From Eubacterium sp. (lineage in GTDB: Bacteria; Bacillota; Clostridia; Lachnospirales; Lachnospiraceae), in NCBI GenBank assembly GCA_016280325.1, contig JAEEGM010000092.1, positions 1 through 36,349 on the forward strand: a DNA stretch of 36,349 bases, read 5' to 3'. A program made the position numbers and the translations under genes. Numbering within the stretch: position 1 is the first letter of the stretch; each line of letters begins with the position of its first letter. The notes beneath the pieces are model-generated. The model had not been told where the DNA came from. It was given only the letters and a program-made list of their open reading frames with translations, and searched no databases. Shown here piece after piece: positions 21,984 to 29,031 of the stretch.

Positions 21984-22940
21984 TTAAGTTTTTTTTAAGC
22001 GATTAAGAATGTCTACAAAATATGGAGGGAGCTCAGATGTAAACTCCATATATTGATGTGTTGTCGGATGGATAAATCCGAGTGTTCCCGCGTGTAAAAC
22101 CTGTCCTTCGAGCGAGGAAAAGGCAGAATCCGGCTTTGGACCGTAGACGGTATCGCCGAGCAACGGATGGTGAATATAGGCCATGTGAACTCGTATCTGA
22201 TGTGTTCGGCCTGTCTCCAGCCGGCATTCGATGTGATTGAACCGATTATTCAGATGATCAAGTACGTGATAATGTGTCACTGCTCGCCGGCCCTTTTCCG
22301 CGGGCACTACACTCATCTTTTTACGATCCCGGGCATCTCTTGCCAATGCCTGATCAACGGTTCCGTCATCTTCTTTGAAGTTATGATATACGACAGCCTG
22401 ATACTTTCTTGTGATGCTGTGTTCTGCAAACTGTTCAGCCAGACAATGATGTGCCTTGTCATTTTTACAGGCAATCAGGATGCCGGTGGTATCACGGTCA
22501 ATCCGATGAACGATCCCGGGTCTGATGACTCCGTTGATGGCAGAAAGCTGTCCCTTACAATGATATAAAAGTCCGTTGACCAATGTATGGGAAGGATGTC
22601 CGGCAGCCGGATGAACGACCATGCCTTTCGGTTTGTCGATCAGTATCACATCGTCGTCTTCATAAACGACAGACAACTGCATATTTTCCGGTTCGACTTT
22701 ATCCGGCGTTGCGGCCGGCGGAAAACTCACAGTTATCGTTTGCCCCGCGCAGACGGGTTGCCCACTCTTTTTTACAGGTTTATCATCAAGCAGAATCCTA
22801 TCCTGTTTGATCAGTTTTTGGATATATGAGCGGGTATACTCGGTTTGTTCCGTCAAAAAAATGTCGAGACGAAGGTTATCATCGCCCCGACTGATTATAA
22901 ACTCGCGTATTTCACTCACTGCTTTTTCTGAGTTTTCCAT
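21984..22940 (-). CDS. rluD: RluD-family pseudouridine synthase (RluA superfamily)
   Basis: The 318-residue protein has an N-terminal S4 domain (RLDIFLTEQTEYTRSYIQKLI, about 23-75). The RluA-type catalytic domain contains HRIDRDTTG, with D148 the expected catalytic aspartate, and ETGRTHQIRVHM near 242-253. Members modify 23S rRNA uridines in helix 69 (RluD) or other sites. Substrate choice is inferred from the S4 domain and length. Its start overlaps the end of lspA by 25 nt, so it is the last gene of the radC-to-rluD operon. The lspA-rluD pair is the usual Firmicutes arrangement. Confidence 0.93.
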   Translation of the reverse strand: MENSEKAVSEIREFIISRGDDNLRLDIFLTEQTEYTRSYIQKLIKQDRILLDDKPVKKSGQPVCAGQTITVSFPPAATPDKVEPENMQLSVVYEDDDVILIDKPKGMVVHPAAGHPSHTLVNGLLYHCKGQLSAINGVIRPGIVHRIDRDTTGILIACKNDKAHHCLAEQFAEHSITRKYQAVVYHNFKEDDGTVDQALARDARDRKKMSVVPAEKGRRAVTHYHVLDHLNNRFNHIECRLETGRTHQIRVHMAYIHHPLLGDTVYGPKPDSAFSSLEGQVLHAGTLGFIHPTTHQYMEFTSELPPYFVDILNRLKKT

Positions 22941-23431
22941 AAATCGTTATCCTTGTTATAGATGAAAAATAAACTGATAACCAACAGTAATACAGATAGC
23001 GTCACATAGATATCCGCTACATTAAACACAGGGAAATGAATCAATTCCACATAGATGAAATCGATCACGTAATGATACCAGGCGCGGTCGATGAAGTTTC
23101 CGACAGCACCGGCACAAAGCATAATCATCAGAAAACGCAAAAACCAATACCGTTTCGTAAACGGTATACGTGAATACAGAATGGCCATTACTACGACAGC
23201 TACTGCCGTAATAATATAGAACAGCCAGAACGCATTTTTAAAAAGCCCCCAGGCTGCTCCCTGGTTCTCAAGATAATGGAAAGTCAGTACTCCGTCCCAG
23301 ACCTTGATATCACCGGACACAAGGTTTCCGGCCGCCCACATCTTGGTAATCCTGTCCAGTATAAGCAAGAGGATGAAGATCGCAGAAAAAACCAGATGCG
23401 TCTTCATCCAGGGAAATCGTTTCTCTTTCAT
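22916..23431 (-). CDS. lspA: Lipoprotein signal peptidase (signal peptidase II)
   Basis: The 171-residue membrane protein has four hydrophobic helices and both catalytic aspartates: D115 in GNFIDR and D140 in FNVADIYV. The early FHYLENQGAAWGLF box is also typical. It cuts prolipoproteins before the lipid-modified cysteine. The start shares a base with the divIVA stop (TGATG at 23433-23429), which indicates translational coupling; the track's extra residue comes from a TTG just before. The C-terminal tail (YNKDNDLWKTQKKQ) is charged and cytoplasmic. Confidence 0.96.
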   Translation of the reverse strand: MKEKRFPWMKTHLVFSAIFILLLILDRITKMWAAGNLVSGDIKVWDGVLTFHYLENQGAAWGLFKNAFWLFYIITAVAVVVMAILYSRIPFTKRYWFLRFLMIMLCAGAVGNFIDRAWYHYVIDFIYVELIHFPVFNVADIYVTLSVLLLVISLFFIYNKDNDLWKTQKKQ

Positions 23432-24744
23432 CAAAAATCATCTACGCTACCGAGAAACTCAAAGGGGTCCTCAGCGCTGTCTCCGTTCGTTTTTTTCTTT
23501 TTACCAATCGTGATATTCTGAAGGATGGAATCCAAACCTTGCGGTTGCATCTGTACTTCAGGCTCAGCCGGTTCAAGTACAAGAACCTCCGGCTCTTTCT
23601 TTTCAGGAACCGTCAGAATCTCCTGTTCGCGCACGGCACGTATCGAATCGCCGAGGTTGATCGTCTCCGCCGAAAGAATGGATTGCTGTTCGGCATCGGT
23701 CATCGGTGCTTTGGCGGCTCTGAGTGCTTCGCGATCTACCGACTTAACATCCGGAAGGACCATCGTCTTATCCGGTACCGCAGTCTCCTGCGGCTGAACA
23801 GACGCTGCAGACGCGTCAGCGTACATTTCAAACTGAGCGCTGATATCTATTTCCTGAGTTGGCTGCGGTTCCTGTACCGGTGTGGCAGCCTGTGGCTGCA
23901 AAGTAGGAATAACAGGTTCCGGTGCAGCCGGTTCTTCTTTAGCAATACCGGACAAATCCGGAAGTGGCTGCGTCGTTCCGCTGGACGAAAATGAATACAC
24001 CGAAGATTTCTGTGGAGCCGAAGCCGGTTCGCTTTCGGCCGGTGTATCATCCGGTACAAAATCCATAGACGATGCCGGTGTCGGTGTTACGGCCGGTTCC
24101 GGTGCAACAGCAGGTGCAGGCGTCACAGCCGGTTCCGGTGAGATAGTCGGCTCCGGAGTTGATGCCATGAACCCGGCATCCGGTATCTCGGTGTTCATCG
24201 CTTGAGACGAATCAGAGACAGGCTCTGAAGTCATCTCTGCCATCATAGACGGATTCGTCGGCTGTACCGGTGGCTGATCAGCGATTTCGGGTGTTTCCAC
24301 CTCAAAAGTTGCGCTTGTGATCAGGCGAAGCTGCTCATTGGCAGCGACTTGCAATTGCGCTTTGTAATGATTGAATTGTTGAACCAGAGCCAGGCATTTT
24401 TCACGAATACGTGTGTATTCCTGCTCGGCGGTATCGATAATCTGTGTGGCCTTATTGTTGGCTTCTTTCTCTATTGCTTCCGCCTTCAGCATGGCAGCAT
24501 CCTTGGTTTCTTTGGATGTTTTTTCGGCAAGCAAAAGAGCCTTCTGCATTGTCGATTCGATCGATCGATAATACTGAATGCCGTCGGTCAGAGTCTTGAT
24601 CTGTTTTTTCAGTTCCTCATATTCATTGTAAAGAGCTTTGTAATTCTCAAAGACCATGTCGAGATACTCATCCATCTCGAAACGGTCGTATTTACGCTTG
24701 CTCGTAAGAATTCGCTTGTTCTCTAATTCCAATGGCGATAGCAT
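23431..24744 (-). CDS. divIVA: DivIVA-like protein with long proline/acid-rich tail
   Basis: The 437-residue protein begins MLSPLELENKRILTSKRKYD, a DivIVA membrane-binding start, followed by a coiled coil to about 145 (with YYRSIESTMQKALLLAEKT and KAEAIEKEANNKATQIID). DivIVA marks poles and septa by sensing curved membrane. From about 150 to the end the chain is disordered: Pro/Ala/Glu repeats (PEPAVTPAPAVAPEPAVTP), a tyrosine motif SSVYSFSSSG (Y250) and an acidic end (DPFEFLGSVDDF). Bacillus DivIVA is only about 165 residues, so the tail is the odd part. AGGAGG lies before ATG 24744, and sepF ends 12 nt upstream. Confidence 0.93.
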   Translation of the reverse strand: MLSPLELENKRILTSKRKYDRFEMDEYLDMVFENYKALYNEYEELKKQIKTLTDGIQYYRSIESTMQKALLLAEKTSKETKDAAMLKAEAIEKEANNKATQIIDTAEQEYTRIREKCLALVQQFNHYKAQLQVAANEQLRLITSATFEVETPEIADQPPVQPTNPSMMAEMTSEPVSDSSQAMNTEIPDAGFMASTPEPTISPEPAVTPAPAVAPEPAVTPTPASSMDFVPDDTPAESEPASAPQKSSVYSFSSSGTTQPLPDLSGIAKEEPAAPEPVIPTLQPQAATPVQEPQPTQEIDISAQFEMYADASAASVQPQETAVPDKTMVLPDVKSVDREALRAAKAPMTDAEQQSILSAETINLGDSIRAVREQEILTVPEKKEPEVLVLEPAEPEVQMQPQGLDSILQNITIGKKKKTNGDSAEDPFEFLGSVDDF

Positions 24745-24756
24745 CGCTCACTCCTC

Positions 24757-25269
24757 CTAGAATTCTTTTTCAATCGTAGGCATCATGGAAACCGTATTTT
24801 CGTTGATAGAAATGGAATCACTATTGATGTCCACATTCTCCGGTGAAAAGATAAAAATATACTTAGCAATCTGGTTGTACTTACCGTTGATCGCGTAGAT
24901 ACATCCGGAGATGAAATCCATAATACGCTGTGCGTCATCCGGATCGAAGCCTTCAAGATTGACAACTACCGGGCGACCGGACAAAAGCTTGTTACAGATT
25001 TCCTGAGAGTCCTCAAAAGAACTCGGAGAAATAATATTCACCTGCATTGCTGGTTTCATAGACACCACCTTTGATTTTGAGCTGAGGAAAGACGGCCGTC
25101 TTGACGTCTCCTCGTCATCAGTTTCTTCATTACGGGACTGGGATGAGTAAGATCTGCGCTTGGGCCTCTCTTCTACCGGGGCCGCCTGCTCCTCTTCCTC
25201 ATAATACTCATCTTCATAATCCTCGTCATCATTGATCTTGAAGAAATCCAATACTGATTTTAAAGCCAT
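24757..25269 (-). CDS. sepF: Cell division protein SepF
   Basis: The 170-residue product starts MALKSVLDFFKI, an amphipathic membrane-binding helix, followed by an acidic linker (EDYEDEYYEEEE) and an arginine/serine stretch. The SepF core (about 80-165) contains PSSFEDSQEICNKLLSGRPVVVNLEG and QRIMDFISGCIYAINGK. SepF tethers FtsZ to the membrane. The track's earlier start is not supported: AAGGA lies about 11 nt before ATG 25269 and family members begin at this helix. It lies 7 nt after yggS and 12 nt before divIVA, the conserved ylm-cluster order. Confidence 0.96.
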   Translation of the reverse strand: MALKSVLDFFKINDDEDYEDEYYEEEEQAAPVEERPKRRSYSSQSRNEETDDEETSRRPSFLSSKSKVVSMKPAMQVNIISPSSFEDSQEICNKLLSGRPVVVNLEGFDPDDAQRIMDFISGCIYAINGKYNQIAKYIFIFSPENVDINSDSISINENTVSMMPTIEKEF

Positions 25270-25276
25270 GAGAAAA

Positions 25277-25975
25277 TCATCCTTTCTGATAATTTCGAGC
25301 GCCGAATATGCCGGTTCCGACACGTACAAAAGTGGCTCCCTCTTCGATTGCCACTTCATAGTCTCCCGTCATACCCATAGACAGTTCGCTCATATCTATA
25401 TTATCGTTGTTTTTGGCTCTCATGTCAATAAGTAATTTCCTTAAATCTGTAAAAATCTTCCGATTTTCTTCCGGATCTTCCACAAATGGTGCAATTGTCA
25501 TCAATCCGTGGACATAAATATTAGCAAATTTTGCGATTTCGTCCAAAAATGACGCCACATCTTGTGGGGCGAGACCAAACTTGCTCTCCTCTCCGGCCAT
25601 GTTTACCTCGATCAGAATGTGGGCAATCTCTCCTGCTTTTTCATACTGACGATCGATCTCTTCAGCCAAACGAAGCGAATCCACCGAATGGATCATCTTC
25701 GCCCGCCCGGGAAGCATCTTAACCTTGTTACGTTGCAGATGCCCAATCATATGCCAATCGATATCATCAGCCATGGTATCATGCTTCTCGACCAACTCCT
25801 GTACCTTATTCTCGCCATATACACGTATCCCGGCGGCATACGCTTCCTCAATCATCTCAATCGGCTTGGTCTTACTAACGGCGATCAGCGTCACTTCGCT
25901 CCTATCCCTTCCGGCACGCTCACAAGCGGCACAGATTCGTTTCTCGACTTCTTGTAAATTCTCTGTTACTGACAT
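25277..25975 (-). CDS. yggS: YggS-family pyridoxal phosphate homeostasis protein
   Basis: The 232-residue protein has the PLP-barrel family motifs: AVSKTKPIEMIEEAYAAGIR with the PLP lysine, YGENKVQELVEK, WHMIGHLQRNKVK, HSVDSLRLAEEI, SMGMTGDYEVAIEEGATFVR and VGTGIFGARNY. These proteins bind PLP without known catalysis and buffer its level. ATG 25975 has GGAGGAATAAAT upstream; the track adds twelve residues that the family lacks. It is the ylmE of the division cluster, directly before sepF. Confidence 0.96.
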   Translation of the reverse strand: MSVTENLQEVEKRICAACERAGRDRSEVTLIAVSKTKPIEMIEEAYAAGIRVYGENKVQELVEKHDTMADDIDWHMIGHLQRNKVKMLPGRAKMIHSVDSLRLAEEIDRQYEKAGEIAHILIEVNMAGEESKFGLAPQDVASFLDEIAKFANIYVHGLMTIAPFVEDPEENRKIFTDLRKLLIDMRAKNNDNIDMSELSMGMTGDYEVAIEEGATFVRVGTGIFGARNYQKG

Positions 25976-25998
25976 ATTTATTCCTCCTGAATATAAAG

Positions 25999-26039
25999 TA
26001 ATTAACAAGTCGCGTCGGACGCGACAACATCCTTAATTA
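25999..26039 (-). terminator. Intra-operon hairpin between the HlyD-like gene and yggS
   Basis: GTCGCGT pairs with ACGCGAC around a 3-nt loop (26009-26025), enclosed by a second stem TAATTAA/TTAATTA (25999-26005 with 26033-26039). On the minus strand it covers the stop codon of the HlyD-like gene and is followed by TTGTTAATTACTTT. It could be a partial terminator or an RNA processing or stability element. Confidence 0.4.
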
Positions 26040-27431
26040 GTCGATAAAATCATCATCCGTAAGTTCGCTCGGATCAACAACGATATGGTCAAATGCGCTG
26101 AGACCGTCCCTGGTCTGATCCGAAATGATGCTATACTCCTTGTTCTGGTAAAGCACATCGATCGGCTCGAAGCGACAGAACCCCTCATTGACGCTGTAGA
26201 CGCCCTCTCTCTCCATATTTTTGTTCAAGGTAAAGAGGCCGCCCTTGCCGGAAAGAAGTGTATCACCGGCAGCAAGTCTGGCGTCACGGATATAAGTGAT
26301 ATCATCCTCGGTAAAACTGGACGTGATATCAATGTTTTCAACACCGGTCGAACCATCCTCATTTTTGACCTGCTTGACCACCGTCTGCTTGTTGTTGATC
26401 AATGAGATAAACTCTTCAGGAACCTCGAAGTACTCCTTTTTCAGGATGGAACTGTTGGGGATCTTAAGACCTTTAGCATGACGAAGTCCGAACTCGATAC
26501 GCAGGAAACGGTCATTGATATAGCGTTCCATATAACGTGAGGTGGAAAGCTTCGCCAGGTGTTTGTCGCCGGCATTATAAATCTGCAGTGAGGCATTAAA
26601 GGAGATTCCGTCCCGTACAACAGTGACTCGAACGGACTGTTCGTTTTTTAACATCTTATAATAGTTATCATCCAACTCGACGATCAGGGACCAGTCGTTG
26701 GAAGTTACCAGTTTGTACGCTGCGTCTCCGGATACAACCCGTCCGGCGGCCGCAACCTGCTTTCTCTCTACACTGCTGTATTTATCGAGTGTATCAGGTG
26801 TGACATCGCCCTGCCTGAGAGATTCGTATCCGTCGGTATAGTAGGAAATAACGCCGGATTTGGCAGCTTTATAACGGCGATAACTTGTTTCGGCGCCGTC
26901 AGACTTGATCTGCTTTTTCAAGTCTTTAAAAAGATTCCCGCGACTATGCTCCAGGATAATATTATTGATGGAAAAATGAAAATCCGAACCGTCCGAATAA
27001 TTGGAAAGTGAAAAAGAATTATTGAAGGTGTCGATTTGCTCACGGATCGGGGAAACCTGTGTGGATCCTACATTATCATTGCGAAGATCCGCCAGCATGG
27101 ACCGCAGGGAATCGTCATCGTCCAACGTGTATACGACATTACCCTTTCCTACGCGGGATCCTTCTGCAATATAATAATTGATATAGCCGGCGTCGTCGGT
27201 GGTCACGACTTCCTCATCGCGCAATACATATGCAAAAAGCGGTGAGTCATCGGATATCTCAGACGTATTCACCTCGTAGATGGAAACGTGACTCTGTGTA
27301 AAGTAATTCCAGGCAAGGATGATCAGATATAAAAGAATCAAAAGCATAAGGAAAAAAGCGATGCCCGGCGTACCGTGACGTCGCATTTTTACAACGTTAT
27401 GATCTTCTACATTCTTACGAGCTCTCGCCAA
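26037..27431 (-). CDS. HlyD-like membrane-fusion-type protein of the shape/division operon
   Basis: This 464-residue protein has a basic cytoplasmic start, one membrane helix (about 24-43) and a large outer part. A biotinyl-lipoyl-like half (AGYINYYIAEGSRVGKGNVVYTLDD) precedes a helical middle and later strands (SNDWSLIVELDDNYYKMLKNEQSVRV), which is the layout of HlyD adaptor proteins. No ABC transporter or outer partner is present, so a transport role is unproven. Proteins like this occupy this spot before yggS-sepF in related genomes, so an envelope role is possible. The start is TTG 27431 with GAGGTGA about 6 nt upstream; the first ATG inside would be at codon 16. It overlaps mgsA by 25 nt. 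Confidence 0.8.
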   Translation of the reverse strand: MARARKNVEDHNVVKMRRHGTPGIAFFLMLLILLYLIILAWNYFTQSHVSIYEVNTSEISDDSPLFAYVLRDEEVVTTDDAGYINYYIAEGSRVGKGNVVYTLDDDDSLRSMLADLRNDNVGSTQVSPIREQIDTFNNSFSLSNYSDGSDFHFSINNIILEHSRGNLFKDLKKQIKSDGAETSYRRYKAAKSGVISYYTDGYESLRQGDVTPDTLDKYSSVERKQVAAAGRVVSGDAAYKLVTSNDWSLIVELDDNYYKMLKNEQSVRVTVVRDGISFNASLQIYNAGDKHLAKLSTSRYMERYINDRFLRIEFGLRHAKGLKIPNSSILKKEYFEVPEEFISLINNKQTVVKQVKNEDGSTGVENIDITSSFTEDDITYIRDARLAAGDTLLSGKGGLFTLNKNMEREGVYSVNEGFCRFEPIDVLYQNKEYSIISDQTRDGLSAFDHIVVDPSELTDDDFID

Positions 27432-27805
27432 TCCAAGTCACCTCGTTCCAAAGCTTTGATCAGCAACTCCGCCGTAGCCACATTCGTTGCAAGCGGAATG
27501 TTGTGTACATCACACAGCTGAAAAATATTGTTTACATCCGGCTCGTGAGACTTTGGTGTCACAGCGTCACGAAGAAAAATAACCAGATCGATCTCGTTTC
27601 CTTCAATCTGTGCTCCCAGCTGCTTCTCTCCTCCCAGATGTCCGGCCAGATACTTGTGTACCGAGAGGTTTGTTACCTCCTCGATCAGTCGACCGGTGGT
27701 TCCCGTAGCATAAATCTTGTGCTTGCTGAGAATCCCGTGATAGGCGATACAGAAATTCTGCATCAAGATTTTCTTTGAGTCATGCGCAATCAATCCAATG
27801 TTCAT
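27407..27805 (-). CDS. mgsA: Methylglyoxal synthase
   Basis: The 132-residue protein starts MNIGLIAHDSKK and has ATGTTGRLIEE (phosphate binding), HLGGEKQLGAQI, FLRDAVTPKSHEPDV and CDVHNIPLATNVATAE, all typical of MgsA. The enzyme turns dihydroxyacetone phosphate into methylglyoxal and phosphate, a bypass used when phosphate runs low. It lies between rodA and the HlyD-like gene and overlaps the latter, so it is transcribed with the cell-shape genes. The canonical FF(R/W)DP box reads FLRDA here, but the catalytic Asp is retained. Confidence 0.95.
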   Translation of the reverse strand: MNIGLIAHDSKKILMQNFCIAYHGILSKHKIYATGTTGRLIEEVTNLSVHKYLAGHLGGEKQLGAQIEGNEIDLVIFLRDAVTPKSHEPDVNNIFQLCDVHNIPLATNVATAELLIKALERGDLDWRELVRM

Positions 27806-27849
27806 ATCCCTTTAATGCCTCCCTTTAGCATCTATTGATGTCAGACCGG

Positions 27850-29010
27850 CTAACGTCTGGCCGGTTGAATCCCTATGTTGATCAATATCCCTACGGCAAT
27901 CATCGAACTTAACATGGATGAAATACCACTACTTAAAAACGGCAACGGCAGACCGGTATTCGGAAGAATGGAAGTATTTACACCGATGTTGAAGAACACC
28001 TGGATCGTAAACATGGTTCCGATTCCGATTGCGATCATCATTCCCATATAATCTCTCGCTCTTTTAGCTACGAGAAAACATTTGATAATAATAACGGACA
28101 AAAGAGCCAGTATCAGCATACAACCGATAAAGCCAAATTCCTCACTGATCGGCGTCCAAACAAAGTCGGAATCCCTTACGCTGACGTTCGTGTAGTTACG
28201 CATTGTGGCATCTGAATCCATCATCATTTTTCCGTACAGTTTACCGGAAGCGATTGAGATAACGGAGTTGTTTTGCTGGAACATCGTTCCGAGTGCTTCT
28301 TCTTCCGGATGCAGGAAACCGACGATACGTTCAATCTGATATTCGTTCAAAAACAGTTTCTCACCGGGTGTTGTAATATACCAGAAAAATCCACCGATCA
28401 GAGGTATGACGATGGCCGCGACAGGACCGAGAATACGGGCGCCGACACCGGAACTGATCAGCATCATAACCAGTATCATGATAATAACTATACTGGAAGA
28501 AAGGTCTGACTGTATCAGGATGAAAAATGTCGGTACGATCGTAATACCACAGGCAAGGAAAAATACCTTCCAACTGCGGATATTTTTATCTTCGTGCTCC
28601 ATATAACGGTTGAAAAATGCGGCAAGTGTCAGGATGATGACAACCTTACATACCTCGGAAGGCTGAAAGTAATACGGGCCGAGATCAAGCCAACGAAAGG
28701 ATTGTGTGGACAGGTCGGTACCAAGAGGTGAAAAGCGCGTAGCGGCCACCATCAACGTGGCAGCAGCGTAAAGTAGGATCACGTAACGACAGAGCGTATG
28801 GTAATCCATGATGGACACGATCCCCATGATAATAAAACCCATCACAAGTCCAAGGAGCTGTTTGCCCATTGAGAAGTTATTGGAAACCCTCTCCAGAATA
28901 AATGTACTGATGCCGGACAGCATAATAACAACTATGATCAATGAAAAATCATAGTTTCTCCAATTATAACGCTTCAGTGAAAGCCACTGAAAAATGCGTA
29001 GTTTCGGCAT
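27850..29010 (-). CDS. rodA: Peptidoglycan glycosyltransferase RodA (SEDS family)
   Basis: The 386-residue polytopic protein has about ten membrane helices and SEDS motifs: FRWLDLGPYYFQPSEVCK, ILIQSDLSSSIV, the long outer loop with SVRDSDFVWTPISEEFGFIG (holding the expected catalytic Asp) and LPNTGLPLPFLSSGISSM. RodA polymerises glycan strands from lipid II with PBP2, whose gene ends 21 nt upstream. The usual QPDLGT box is QSDLSSS here, a conservative variant. AAGGAG lies before ATG 29010. A small hairpin (ACCGGC/GCCGGT, 27844-27865) sits at its 3' end before mgsA. Confidence 0.95.
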   Translation of the reverse strand: MPKLRIFQWLSLKRYNWRNYDFSLIIVVIMLSGISTFILERVSNNFSMGKQLLGLVMGFIIMGIVSIMDYHTLCRYVILLYAAATLMVAATRFSPLGTDLSTQSFRWLDLGPYYFQPSEVCKVVIILTLAAFFNRYMEHEDKNIRSWKVFFLACGITIVPTFFILIQSDLSSSIVIIMILVMMLISSGVGARILGPVAAIVIPLIGGFFWYITTPGEKLFLNEYQIERIVGFLHPEEEALGTMFQQNNSVISIASGKLYGKMMMDSDATMRNYTNVSVRDSDFVWTPISEEFGFIGCMLILALLSVIIIKCFLVAKRARDYMGMMIAIGIGTMFTIQVFFNIGVNTSILPNTGLPLPFLSSGISSMLSSMIAVGILINIGIQPARR

Positions 29011-29031
29011 GCTCGTACTCCTTATCGTTTG

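Noticed and set aside
26037-27431. Type I secretion system
   Set aside because: Only an HlyD-like adaptor is seen, without an ABC exporter or secreted substrate.
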